In this document: positions 35,329 to 44,494 of the stretch, one piece after another
Layout: each line of letters opens with the position of its first letter
Position numbering within the stretch: position 1 is the first letter of the stretch
Source of the DNA: Bacteroidota bacterium
GTDB taxonomy: Bacteria; Bacteroidota; Ignavibacteria; Ignavibacteriales; Ignavibacteriaceae
NCBI GenBank assembly: GCA_022573715.1
Contig: JACZTL010000007.1
Coordinates: 46,957 to 110,956 of the forward strand
Length of the DNA stretch: 64,000 bases
Reading direction: 5' to 3'
Made by a program: the position numbers and the translations under genes
Notes under the pieces: generated by a model
Seen by the model: only the letters and a program-made list of their open reading frames with translations
Database searches by the model: none
Told to the model about the DNA's origin: nothing

Positions 35329-36983
35329 TAGAAGATTGAGACTTCTTCATAAATTCCAAACACTTGTTTTAATTCACCCACCATTTCTCCCAAAGTAACA
35401 TAATTTTGTGATGCTTCAATAAAAACAGGCATTAAATTTTTATTATCAACTGCTGCATTTTTTATTTGCTTCAGACTTTCATCCACAGTATTTTGATTTC
35501 TACTTTGTTTTAGCTCTCCCAATCTTTTCATTTGTTTCTTTTGTACTTCAGGTGAAATTGTTAAAATAGGGATCTCAATATTTTCACTCTCTTCTACAAA
35601 TTCATTAACACCCACAATAAACTTTTCTTTATTTTCAACAGCCAGTTGATATTTATACGCGGCATCAGCAATTTCTTTTTGGAAATATCCTTCTTCAATT
35701 GCGGGAACTACTCCACCTAATGAATCGATTTCATCAAATATCTCATTTGCTCCTTTTTCCATTTTGTCTGTAAGTGATTCGATAAAATAACTTCCACCAA
35801 GAGGATCAATTGTATTTATTACCCCGGTTTCATACGCTATTAGTTGCTGGGTTCTCAGGGCAATTTTAGCTGCTTTTTCACTCGGCAATGCTAAAGTTTC
35901 ATCCATAGAATTTGTATGCAGTGACTGAGTTCCTCCTAAAACTCCTGCTAATGCCTGAAATGCTGTTCTTACAATATTATTTTCAGGTTGCTGTGCCGTT
36001 AAAGTACATCCTGCTGTTTGTGTATGGAACCTTAGCCACCAGGACCTTGGATTTTTTGCGCCGTATTTTCCTTTCATTCTCTTTGCGTAGATTTTTCTTG
36101 CTGCTCTATATTTTGCTATTTCTTCAAAAAAGTCTAAATGAGAATTAAAGAAGAAAGAAAGTCGGGGTGCAAATTTATCAACATCCATTCCTCTTTCAAT
36201 GCACGCTTCAATGTATGCAAAACCGTCAGCAAGTGTATAAGCCAACTCCTGAACGGCAGTTGAACCAGCTTCACGAATATGATAACCGCTGATTGAAACC
36301 GGGTTCCACATAGGGATTTCGTTTGTGCAGTATTCAATCATATCCGTAATTATTCGCATCGATGGCAGAGGCGGATAAATATATTCTTTCTGTGCTATAT
36401 ATTCTTTTAATATATCGTTCTGTAAAGTTCCGCGAAGTTTATCAAAGGAAATTCCGTTCTTCTTTGCAACTGAAAGATAAAATGCGAAAATCATTGCTGC
36501 CGGAGAGTTGATAGTCATGGAAGTGGAAACCTTATCCAAAGGGATTTTATCAAAAAGAATTTCCATATCCTCTAATGAAGAAACCGAAACTCCACAAATA
36601 CCAACTTCACCTTCACTAAGTGGTGCATCTGCATCCCATCCCATTAAAGTTGGGAGATCAAATGCAACAGAAAGTCCGGTTTGTCCTTTATTAAGCAAGA
36701 AATGAAATCTGCTGTTAGTATCTTCGGGGGATCCGAACCCAGAGAACTGTCTCATCGTCCAAATTTTACCACGATATCCGTTGGGATGAATTCCCCGTGT
36801 AAAGGGATATTCACCTGGGAAACCGATCTCTCTCAAATAATTTATATTTTCAATGTCATCCGGTCCGTAAAGACATTCAACATCCTCACCACTTACTGTC
36901 GTAAATTTCATACCTGTCGTTTGTGATGAATTTACAATATTATCATATTTTTTGCGTCCGTTTTTATATTCTTTATCAGTCAT
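35328..36983 (-). CDS. Methylmalonyl-CoA mutase family protein, catalytic (N-terminal) subunit
   Basis: A 551-residue TIM-barrel subunit of an acyl-CoA mutase. Signature stretches are [96 protein letters not shown] and [18 protein letters not shown]. The B12-binding domain (DxHxxG) is absent, and no gene for it lies nearby, so it must pair with a separate small subunit as in split archaeal-type mutases. Methylmalonyl-CoA is the likely substrate; isobutyryl-CoA cannot be excluded. ATG at 36983. Confidence 0.9.
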   Translation of the reverse strand: MTDKEYKNGRKKYDNIVNSSQTTGMKFTTVSGEDVECLYGPDDIENINYLREIGFPGEYPFTRGIHPNGYRGKIWTMRQFSGFGSPEDTNSRFHFLLNKGQTGLSVAFDLPTLMGWDADAPLSEGEVGICGVSVSSLEDMEILFDKIPLDKVSTSMTINSPAAMIFAFYLSVAKKNGISFDKLRGTLQNDILKEYIAQKEYIYPPLPSMRIITDMIEYCTNEIPMWNPVSISGYHIREAGSTAVQELAYTLADGFAYIEACIERGMDVDKFAPRLSFFFNSHLDFFEEIAKYRAARKIYAKRMKGKYGAKNPRSWWLRFHTQTAGCTLTAQQPENNIVRTAFQALAGVLGGTQSLHTNSMDETLALPSEKAAKIALRTQQLIAYETGVINTIDPLGGSYFIESLTDKMEKGANEIFDEIDSLGGVVPAIEEGYFQKEIADAAYKYQLAVENKEKFIVGVNEFVEESENIEIPILTISPEVQKKQMKRLGELKQSRNQNTVDESLKQIKNAAVDNKNLMPVFIEASQNYVTLGEMVGELKQVFGIYEEVSIF

Positions 36984-37057
36984 TTTTTAACCTGTTTATA
37001 ATATCTCTATTAAATATAAAAAATTAAATCAAATTTAGTTAGGTACAAAAATAATTA

Positions 37058-38908
37058 TCAATTTGTGTTTCCGAATCTTCTACTGAATTCATTTAAAGAT
37101 ATTTTAATTAGTGTCGGTCTGCCGTTAGGACAAATATAAGGATTAGCGGAAGAAAATAAATGATTTATTAGTGAACGCATTTCTTTTTCGTTTAATTTTG
37201 TATTTTCTTTTATAGCAGCTGAATCTGCATAAACCTTCGCTAAATTTTCTTCATTTTTATTTTTATCATCGCTTATTATCTCCGAATATTTATTTAACAT
37301 TTCAAACAATATTTCTTTTTCTTTTCCGTGTTTTACATCCTCGGGCACACCTCTTATTTCAATATTATTACTCCGTAAAAATGTTATCGTAAAACCTAAA
37401 TTTATTACTAAATTTAATATTTCTTTCAATAAATCATATTTTTCTTTATCAAGTGCCAATTTATACGGAAATAACAATTGTTGGGAAAGTGGGAGTCCTC
37501 TTTTTAATTGATGAAATGCTCTTTCAAATAAAATTCTTCTGTGTGCTGCATTTTGATCAATAACTATAAGTCCGCTTTTAATCTGAGATAAAATATACTT
37601 TTCGTGAAGTTGAAAAATAAAAGATGAGCTTCCTGTTTCTTTTTCTTCTTCGTCAATATCGTTTCTCTTGTGTAAAAATTCCTTTTGAACAGGCTGCGAA
37701 AAAGGATCATCAATAAATTGTGGATGTGCGTTGGCTAAAGGATCGTTTTGAATATTGCCGAAAAGTTTGTCCAGTTCAACATCAGAATATTTTGTATTAT
37801 CAAAATTAGACGGTCTATTTATTCCTTTCCCCGAATTAAATGAATTGATAAAATTTGCTCCACTTAAAGCTGCAGCTTCGTAATCAACAACTGTTTCGGC
37901 TTCCGATTCATTATAAACCAAATTCTGAATTCCTAAACTTTTCCTTATTATAGCCAAAAGCAAATTATAAATACTTTTCTCATCTTCGAATTTTACTTCC
38001 ATCTTTGAAGGATGAATATTTACGTCAATTTTATTTGGCTCGACATCTAAGAAAAGTACAAAAAAAGGATAATCCCCTTTCTGTAGTATAGATTCGTATG
38101 CAGTAAAAACTGCATGGTTTATCTGCCTATTGATCACAAATCTGTTATTAATAAAAATATACTGATCACCTTTACAGTTTTTCAGCATTGCAGGTTTCCC
38201 TATAAAGCCTGAAACAGATATAATATCCGTTTTTTCATCAATAGGAATTAGAGCATCTGTCATATTATCAGCAAAGACCTGCTGTATTCTTTTTGATAAA
38301 TCACCTGATTTAAAATCAAAAATAATGTCATTTTCATTATAGAGTTTGAATGAGATTTTGCTGTTACCTAAGGCGATTTTTTTAAATGTATCACTTATAT
38401 GCCTGAACTCGGTTTGATTTGTCCTGAGAAATTTTCTTCTAGCAGGAACATTATAAAAAAGATTTTTTACAGCAATTGATGTTCCCTTTACAAAAGAACC
38501 TTTCTCAGAAGATATTTCTCCGTCATTGCTTACCCGTACTAACGTACCAAGTTCTTCATCCCTTGTCTGTGTTTTAATTTCCAATTGACTTACGGCTGCA
38601 ATTGAACTTAATGCTTCTCCTCTGAATCCGAGTGTGCTTAAATAATTAAGGTCATCAATATTAAATATTTTACTTGTTGCGTGTTTTTGTGCTGAAAGAA
38701 TTGCATCTTCTTCTGTCATTCCGGTTCCATTATCGCAAACCTGAATTAATGATTTACCAGCATTTTTAATAAATACATCAACATTATTTGCACCGGAATC
38801 TATAGCGTTTTCCATCAATTCTTTTACAACGGATTCAGGTCGTTGTACAATTTCACCGGCTGCAATTTTATTGACTATGTTTTCGGGTAAAATCTTAATA
38901 GTGGGCAT
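37058..38908 (-). CDS. mutL: DNA mismatch repair protein MutL, endonuclease motifs altered
   Basis: Couples MutS recognition to strand removal. The 616 residues have the GHKL ATPase with ELMENAIDSGANNVDVF (30-46), CDNGTGM, STLGFRGEALSSIAAV and the transducer motif DVNIHPSKMEVKF (295-307). In the C-terminal half, the site of the DQHA-x2-E-x4-E nuclease motif reads DQNAAHRRILFE (451-462), with His and Glu replaced, and the CPHGRP motif reads CPNGRP (593-598). The zinc/metal site is probably lost, so this MutL may lack nicking activity. Its ATG shares a base with the folA stop. Confidence 0.94.
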   Translation of the reverse strand: MPTIKILPENIVNKIAAGEIVQRPESVVKELMENAIDSGANNVDVFIKNAGKSLIQVCDNGTGMTEEDAILSAQKHATSKIFNIDDLNYLSTLGFRGEALSSIAAVSQLEIKTQTRDEELGTLVRVSNDGEISSEKGSFVKGTSIAVKNLFYNVPARRKFLRTNQTEFRHISDTFKKIALGNSKISFKLYNENDIIFDFKSGDLSKRIQQVFADNMTDALIPIDEKTDIISVSGFIGKPAMLKNCKGDQYIFINNRFVINRQINHAVFTAYESILQKGDYPFFVLFLDVEPNKIDVNIHPSKMEVKFEDEKSIYNLLLAIIRKSLGIQNLVYNESEAETVVDYEAAALSGANFINSFNSGKGINRPSNFDNTKYSDVELDKLFGNIQNDPLANAHPQFIDDPFSQPVQKEFLHKRNDIDEEEKETGSSSFIFQLHEKYILSQIKSGLIVIDQNAAHRRILFERAFHQLKRGLPLSQQLLFPYKLALDKEKYDLLKEILNLVINLGFTITFLRSNNIEIRGVPEDVKHGKEKEILFEMLNKYSEIISDDKNKNEENLAKVYADSAAIKENTKLNEKEMRSLINHLFSSANPYICPNGRPTLIKISLNEFSRRFGNTN

Positions 38909-39414
38909 TATTTTCTTTTATACCAAAAAATTTCAAATTGATCTCTTTTATCACTTTTTATAATCTTCCATTCATTTTCATCAAATGTAGGAAAATAAAC
39001 TTCTCCTTCAGCATCAAAATCCAATTTTGAAATGATCATTTCGTCTACTTCATTAATTGCTTGAGCAAAAATTTGTCCGCCGCCTATAACAAATATTTTA
39101 TCATAGTTTTTTTCTTTGCAGTATTCAAATGCTTTATTTAAACTATTAAATATTTTTATGTCATTAAATGGATAAACAAGTCCATTGTTTCTTGAAATTA
39201 CAATATTCTCCCGCTTCGGTAAAGGTTTGCCGAGAGCATCAAATGATTTTCTGCCCATAATTATCGGACTTCCCAAAGTAGTTTGCTTAAAATGACGAAA
39301 TTCTTCGCTGATATGCCAGGGTAGTTCACCATTATTTTTTCTGTCAGACTTCCTCGCTGAGACGAGACCAATTACACCATTTTTAGCAACTGCGGAAATA
39401 ATAATTTTTCTCAA
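38908..39414 (-). CDS. folA: Dihydrofolate reductase with an insertion in the Met20-loop region
   Basis: Reduces dihydrofolate with NADPH and recovers the folate oxidised by ThyA, encoded next to it. The 168 residues match DHFR: IISAVAKNGVIG, LPWHISEEFRHFKQTTLG, PIIMGRKSFDALG, VIGGGQIFAQAI. After G16, where related enzymes go on almost directly to NGELPW, there are about nine extra residues (LVSARKSDR, 17-25). Their DNA (39341-39368) resembles the palindromic element at 40268-40297, so an element seems to have entered the gene in frame. Whether the enzyme stays active is unknown. TTG start at 39414, overlapping the thyA stop. Confidence 0.9.
   Translation of the reverse strand: MRKIIISAVAKNGVIGLVSARKSDRKNNGELPWHISEEFRHFKQTTLGSPIIMGRKSFDALGKPLPKRENIVISRNNGLVYPFNDIKIFNSLNKAFEYCKEKNYDKIFVIGGGQIFAQAINEVDEMIISKLDFDAEGEVYFPTFDENEWKIIKSDKRDQFEIFWYKRK
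39341..39368. repeat. Short palindromic-type element inserted in folA
   Basis: CTGTCAGACT at one end and AGACGAGAC at the other are shared with 40268-40297 between thyA and the glycerate kinase gene; the centres differ. The insertion adds whole codons only. Confidence 0.4.
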
Positions 39415-40250
39415 ACGGCAACCTCAAACTTTATCTTATCGTGATGTTGATAATTTACAAGTTCAAAATCTTCAAAAACTAATTCGTCAATTGGTTTTTT
39501 GGTAATTCTCAATTTTGATAAAGGTAATGGTTCTCTATTCAGTTGCTCCTTTAACGCACGGCTATGGTCATATCTCTCATTAGGTGAACCTTCTTCGGCA
39601 AAATAAATATGTGCATCAATTATTGTATGTGCAAAAAAACCTAATTCCAAATCAACTTCCTGTGCAATAATGTAAGTCAAAAGAGAATACGCTGCAAGAT
39701 TAAAAGGAATACCGAGCGCAATATCACCTGAACGTTGAGTTAAATGGCAATTTAGTTTACCGTTTGAAACATTAAAAGTATATGTATAATGACAAGGAGG
39801 AAGTTTACTGGAAATTGCATTCCCTGGCTCCCACGCTGTGACTACAAGCCTTCTGCTATTTGGATTTTTTCTGATCTCGTTAATTACATACTGAATTTGG
39901 TCAACTTCTTTCACCTCCCATTCACCCTTCTTGTTTTTAGATGCACTCGGAAAATGCCGCCAGTAATGTCCATAAGCCGTATCCAGATTACCTTCTTCGT
40001 CAGCCCAGGCGTCCCATATTTTTGTCTTATTTCTTAAATTTCTAATATGATCTTCACCTGAAAGATACCAAAGCATCTCGTGCAAAAGAGAATTCCAATA
40101 CATTTGCTTTGTAGTTAGTAGAGGAAATCCTTTTGATAGATCCACTTTATAAAAAGCACCAAAATAAGAAATAGTATCTATCCCAGTTCTGTTTTCCTTT
40201 ATTATTCCCTCATTAAGCACAAGTTTCACTAAATCTAAATATTGTTTCAT
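39411..40250 (-). CDS. thyA: Thymidylate synthase
   Basis: Methylates dUMP to dTMP using methylenetetrahydrofolate. The 279 residues include NRTGIDTISYFGAFYKVDLS, LLTTKQMYWNSLLHEMLWYL, the catalytic Cys in KLPPCHYTYTF, QRSGDIALGIPFNLAAYSLL and DAHIYFAE. The length is normal for the E. coli type. ATG at 40250. thyA, folA and mutL overlap in a row, so dTMP synthesis and DHFR are produced together. Confidence 0.97.
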   Translation of the reverse strand: MKQYLDLVKLVLNEGIIKENRTGIDTISYFGAFYKVDLSKGFPLLTTKQMYWNSLLHEMLWYLSGEDHIRNLRNKTKIWDAWADEEGNLDTAYGHYWRHFPSASKNKKGEWEVKEVDQIQYVINEIRKNPNSRRLVVTAWEPGNAISSKLPPCHYTYTFNVSNGKLNCHLTQRSGDIALGIPFNLAAYSLLTYIIAQEVDLELGFFAHTIIDAHIYFAEEGSPNERYDHSRALKEQLNREPLPLSKLRITKKPIDELVFEDFELVNYQHHDKIKFEVAV

Positions 40251-40267
40251 TTTTGAATGTTTATTTC

Positions 40268-40297
40268 TGTCAGACTCCGTCTGCCAAGACGAGACTG
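40268..40297. repeat. Short palindromic element between thyA and glycerate kinase
   Basis: Holds a CAGAC-TCC-GTCTG hairpin flanked by CTGT and AGACGAGAC. Its ends match the insert in folA at 39341-39368. It lies in a 102-nt gap. Confidence 0.4.
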
Positions 40298-40352
40298 TAG
40301 AATTTTTTAATTGATTATTGCAATTTAATAAAATTTAAATTGATGATTTTAC

Positions 40353-41489
40353 TTAATCAGAAATTAGATTTATTATTTTATTGCAGGCTATTTTCACTTC
40401 TTCTTCAAAGTATTTTTTGTATTTATTATCTATTGTTTTTTCGTTCATTTCTATTGGGAAAATATTTTTAGCTAATAGTTTAATAGAATCTTTTTCAATT
40501 TGACCACAGCATAAAAATATTTTTTTGTGCAGATTAGCAGAAATTTCAATGACAGCACTTGCTCCCTTACCTAATAGCGAGGTTTTATCAAAAATACCTT
40601 CTCCCGTAATAACATAATCTGCTTGCTCCGTCAATTTAGTCAGGTTTTTATTAACTCTTAAATTATTAAAAGATGATATACATTCAGCATCAAAAAAGAG
40701 AGATAAACCGGCTGCCAAGCCACCCCCAGCACCGGATAGTAAATTAGTTGATATTCTTAACTTATTATTTTTTAATATGTTAATAATTTTATTGAAGCCT
40801 ATTTCTAATAACCTTATATCTTCTTTAGTAGCACCTTTTTGTTCCGCAAATAGATATGTTGCACCACAATTCCCTAATAATGGATTATTAACATCAATTA
40901 TTGATTCTATTATGAAAGGTAGATCAGGCTTGCTCCATAAAATTTTATCTGTATTGGGATAATATTCAGGTATTATTTCTGTTTCTTTCCCATAAATATC
41001 AACCAGTTTCATCCCAAATACAGAACAAAGCCCAAGACCGAGATCATTTGTTCCTGTTCCTCCAACACCAATAACAACTTTATTTATATTAATTTCTTTT
41101 TTAATTACAGATTTTTTTATTTGGTCCAATAATTCCCCCAATCCTTTTGAATTTAAATATATAGGATGTCTTTTGTCTTGAGGGATTAATTGAAGTCCAA
41201 GAATTTTTGCGGATTCTATATAAATAATTTTATTTTTCTTATCATATCCGATATTACAATCGAATTTAGATTTATCGTAAGGAGTTGTAATCGAATAAGT
41301 TATGTTAATCAGTTCATTATTATAGCTCAATACATCTAAAAATCCGTCTCCTCCGTCACTAATAGGATATTTAAAAATTTCGAAATTATTATTAACATTT
41401 AAATATTTTTCAAACAATTTAGATACTTCAACAGAGTCAGCACATTCTTTGTAACTATTGGGAGCAAGAAGTATCTTTATTTTTTTCAT
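40353..41489 (-). CDS. Glycerate kinase
   Basis: Phosphorylates glycerate with ATP, linking C2/C3 acid use to glycolysis. The 378 residues show ILLAPNSYKECADSVEVSK at the start, YPISDGGDGFLDVL, the GVGGTGTNDLGLGLCSVFG stretch, LSGAGGGLAAGLSLFF and VITGEGIFDKTSLLGKG, all typical of the GarK/GlxK family. The length is normal. ATG at 41489, two bases after the GT9 gene stop, so both are probably co-transcribed despite unrelated roles. Confidence 0.9.
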   Translation of the reverse strand: MKKIKILLAPNSYKECADSVEVSKLFEKYLNVNNNFEIFKYPISDGGDGFLDVLSYNNELINITYSITTPYDKSKFDCNIGYDKKNKIIYIESAKILGLQLIPQDKRHPIYLNSKGLGELLDQIKKSVIKKEININKVVIGVGGTGTNDLGLGLCSVFGMKLVDIYGKETEIIPEYYPNTDKILWSKPDLPFIIESIIDVNNPLLGNCGATYLFAEQKGATKEDIRLLEIGFNKIINILKNNKLRISTNLLSGAGGGLAAGLSLFFDAECISSFNNLRVNKNLTKLTEQADYVITGEGIFDKTSLLGKGASAVIEISANLHKKIFLCCGQIEKDSIKLLAKNIFPIEMNEKTIDNKYKKYFEEEVKIACNKIINLISD

Positions 41490-41491
41490 CT

Positions 41492-42508
41492 TTAATCAGA
41501 TAGATTCAGTAAAGTTTTTATTTTATTTACTACTATTGAAGCATCAATTCCACCTTCGCCTGAATAATCACAAATTTTGGGATCACCTGGGCATTGAGTC
41601 TTGCAATAATTTTCTTCAGGCAGTAAAATGTGAGATTCATTCCCTTTGGGTGCCCACAAATTAGGTGAACAAGCTTTTAGGGGACAAAATAGTGAAAGAG
41701 TTTTTACTTTTAATCCGGCAGCAATATGCATAGACCCTGTGCTTGAAGATACAAGCAAATCCAAAGCATTAAAATTTGTTATCGATTTTCTTAAAGGTTT
41801 GTTTAAGTTTGGATAAAAAACTCCATCGATATTTAATATTTCTTTTGGTGGATTAAAATCTGTTACTGCTATTTTAATACTTGCTAATTTTTGAAGCTTC
41901 AAGATAATTTTAACATATTCATTAACTCTTAAATTGGGTGCACTGTTTCCGCTTGTTACATTTATTCCTATAATCATTTCCCCACTGTTACATATCGAAT
42001 CTCTGAATAATTGACTCTCATTTTTTTCTTCTTCTGATAAATAAATTTCCTCATCGTCCTCAGTCCATTGAATTCCGATTTTTAGTAATTCGTCAAGACA
42101 ATAATGGCTCTCGTGTTTTAACGGGTTATACTTGTTCCTAAAAACACTTTTTGAATTTGTCAAAAATTGATAGAACTTGTACCCAACTCCGATTCTTTTT
42201 TTAATACCTGATAAAAACAATAACCAATTCATTCTTTCCGTGGGCAATAGATTTAATGAATGACTAAAACTCATTGATCTAATCTTTTTTAATAATTTTA
42301 AAAATGAACCATGATTTGCATCTGCAATAATTATTTCGTCAACAAAAGGGTTATTTAGATAAATATCTTTCGTATAATTACGCAATAATACAGCGACATA
42401 ACAATTAGGATATTTCTTTTTAATTACTTTTGGCAGAGGGGTTGACAAGACCACATCACCAATCCTGTCTGTTCTGATAATTAAAATTCTGGGCTTATCT
42501 TCGAACAT
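41492..42508 (-). CDS. Glycosyltransferase family 9 (heptosyltransferase-like)
   Basis: A 338-residue transferase of the ADP-heptose:LPS heptosyltransferase type. It begins with PRILIIRTDRIGDVVLSTPL, the GT9 start motif, and later has INVTSGNSAPNLRVNEYVKI, LDLLVSSSTGSMHIAAGLKV and LSLFCPLKACSPNLWAPKG, where the sugar nucleotide binds. The acceptor is probably the core of a lipopolysaccharide; whether the sugar is a heptose cannot be read. Divergent from the methyltransferase at 42636. Confidence 0.87.
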   Translation of the reverse strand: MFEDKPRILIIRTDRIGDVVLSTPLPKVIKKKYPNCYVAVLLRNYTKDIYLNNPFVDEIIIADANHGSFLKLLKKIRSMSFSHSLNLLPTERMNWLLFLSGIKKRIGVGYKFYQFLTNSKSVFRNKYNPLKHESHYCLDELLKIGIQWTEDDEEIYLSEEEKNESQLFRDSICNSGEMIIGINVTSGNSAPNLRVNEYVKIILKLQKLASIKIAVTDFNPPKEILNIDGVFYPNLNKPLRKSITNFNALDLLVSSSTGSMHIAAGLKVKTLSLFCPLKACSPNLWAPKGNESHILLPEENYCKTQCPGDPKICDYSGEGGIDASIVVNKIKTLLNLSD

Positions 42509-42635
42509 TTATGTAATTTAGTTCACTTTTTAAAATTGTTAATATTTAAATTAAATTTAAATATTTTAATCTATTTATATGTTAAATTTTTTATAAAATA
42601 ATAACATTATTTTATCTCTTAAAATAATTAAATTT

Positions 42636-43364
42636 ATGAATGATTTTGATTATTTAAACCACTATAAAACCGATGCTTTAGAATTTAATTATTTTGAAGA
42701 AAGGAAAGGTGCGACTGAACACGATGAAAGAAGATTAAGAGAATATATAATTTCTACAATACCTAAGAATGTAAAACTTATTTTAGATGTCGGCTGTGGT
42801 TCTGCTTGGGTCGCTAAATATTTTATACCTAAAGGTAAAAGAGTAATCTCTTTAGATATTTCAGCTACTAACCCAAAACAAGCAATAAAAAATACCCAAA
42901 GTAAAAATCATTTTGGATTAACAGGAGATGTGTTTAGGCTGCCAATAAAAAACAATTTTGTTGACTGTATAATCGCATCTGAAATTATTGAGCATGTTGT
43001 AAAGCCGGATAAATTTATAAAAGAAATTTTCAAATTATTGAGACCAGGCGGAAAATTAATTATAACTACACCTTATAAAGAAAAAATCCAATATAACTTG
43101 TGTATGCATTGTAATAAAAAGACACCAGTAAATGCGCATCTTCACTCTTTTGATGAAAACAAATTAAGATCTCTTTTAGTTCATAAGGAATTAGAAGGTT
43201 TTAAGTGGAAAACATTTGGTAACAAAATATTAGTATATCTGAGAACTTATGTAATACTAAAATATTTCCCATTCACGTTGTGGAAAATAAAAGACCTGTT
43301 CGCTAATTTTATTTATCATTTACCTATTCATATTTTAGTTATTTATAATAAAAGGAAGGACTAG
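42636..43364 (+). CDS. Class I SAM-dependent methyltransferase
   Basis: A 242-residue methyltransferase of the Methyltransf_11 type: ILDVGCGSAWVAKYFIPKG (motif I), RVISLDIS, LTGDVFRLPIKNNFVDC, IASEIIEHVVKPDKFIKEIF and LLRPGGKLIITTPY. A later CMHCNKKTPVNAHLHSF segment has a CxxC and His that could bind a metal, as in some methyltransferases acting on sugars or quinones. Standing between glycosyltransferase genes, it may modify a glycan. Its stop and that of the facing GT4 gene share CTAG (43361-43364). Confidence 0.82.
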   Translation: MNDFDYLNHYKTDALEFNYFEERKGATEHDERRLREYIISTIPKNVKLILDVGCGSAWVAKYFIPKGKRVISLDISATNPKQAIKNTQSKNHFGLTGDVFRLPIKNNFVDCIIASEIIEHVVKPDKFIKEIFKLLRPGGKLIITTPYKEKIQYNLCMHCNKKTPVNAHLHSFDENKLRSLLVHKELEGFKWKTFGNKILVYLRTYVILKYFPFTLWKIKDLFANFIYHLPIHILVIYNKRKD

Positions 43365-44485
43365 CTAAGAAAGGATAATAATTTTTTTACTTCATTTTCC
43401 CAATTCAAATCATTGGATGCTTTTTTACAATTATTTTTAATTTTTTTATAAAACGTTTCTTCTTCTAATTTTTTTAACGCATTTTTAATTTCTTCAGTAT
43501 TAGAATCTTTTACAGTTAACCCTATTTCATAAGTATTTACAACTTTCTCCATTTGAGGTAAATTACTTACAAGTACCGGAATCTCTGCCATTACATATTC
43601 GAATAATTTGTTTGGCAGTGCGTAATAATAACTTAAAGATAAATTCTCAATAAGCGATAATCCAATATCCGCTCCAGCTGTATATTTTAATAATTCATTT
43701 TGCTTGATTTTACCAAGAAAATATATTTGATTTTCAATAACTAATTTCTTCGATAAACTTTTATAATATGTCAGCTCTTCCCCTGCACCCAAAATAATCA
43801 GAACATAATTCTTTAACTCAGTTAAAGCTTCAAAAATATACTTTAGCCCTCTTCCGTGTAATACAACTCCCTGGTAAAGTAAAATCTTTTTTTCAGTGGG
43901 AATATTTAATAATTGACAAAAATTTACAGGTTTTAACGGCTTGTAATATTTCGGTAGATTTCTTATTACTATTGTTTTTGTTAGCCCATATTCTTTCTCA
44001 ATAAATTCAGAGTCCAACTCACCTGTCGTTATTATTAAATCTACATGAGTAATAAATAATCTTTCAATAATTTTCAAAAGAAATTGTAAAAATTTTCTTT
44101 TTTTTAATCCAGCCAAATACCCAAATAATTCCCTGCAATCGTAAAATACTTTTGCACCTTTTAATTTTGCAAAAATAGTAACAATAGGCAATGTGTATAT
44201 ATCTTCCGCAAAATAAATTGCAGATTTAATATTTATCAACCTTTTTAAGAGCAGAGTTGAAAATTTTATATAGAAAAGAAGTGATGAAAAATTTTTACTC
44301 AATTTATAAATTGTAACTTCACCAAGTTGAGTATTAAAATTATTGGTAAGCCAATCAAAAGAAATTACATTTACAATGTAATTTTGCGCTTTAAGTGTTT
44401 GGTAAATATTTCTTGTTCTTGAATCGTAATCAATATTTCCTAAGAAACTTATGCAGATAGATTTATGATTTTTTTTATTTCCCAT
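43361..44485 (-). CDS. Glycosyltransferase family 4
   Basis: A 374-residue GT-B transferase. The N-terminal half (SICISFLGNIDYDSRTRNIY ... VNVISFDW) is a weak acceptor domain. The C-terminal half has the nucleotide-sugar site: KILLYQGVVLHGRGLKYIFE, LIILGAGEELTYYKSLSKKL, IYFLGKIKQNELLKYTAGAD, IGLSLIENLSLSYYYALPNK and LFEYVMAEIPVLVSNLPQM. The E-x7-E pattern is relaxed to the type seen in GT4. Sugar and acceptor are unknown. It is the last gene of the eleven-gene surface run. Confidence 0.85.
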   Translation of the reverse strand: MGNKKNHKSICISFLGNIDYDSRTRNIYQTLKAQNYIVNVISFDWLTNNFNTQLGEVTIYKLSKNFSSLLFYIKFSTLLLKRLINIKSAIYFAEDIYTLPIVTIFAKLKGAKVFYDCRELFGYLAGLKKRKFLQFLLKIIERLFITHVDLIITTGELDSEFIEKEYGLTKTIVIRNLPKYYKPLKPVNFCQLLNIPTEKKILLYQGVVLHGRGLKYIFEALTELKNYVLIILGAGEELTYYKSLSKKLVIENQIYFLGKIKQNELLKYTAGADIGLSLIENLSLSYYYALPNKLFEYVMAEIPVLVSNLPQMEKVVNTYEIGLTVKDSNTEEIKNALKKLEEETFYKKIKNNCKKASNDLNWENEVKKLLSFLS

Positions 44486-44494
44486 AAAGGATGC

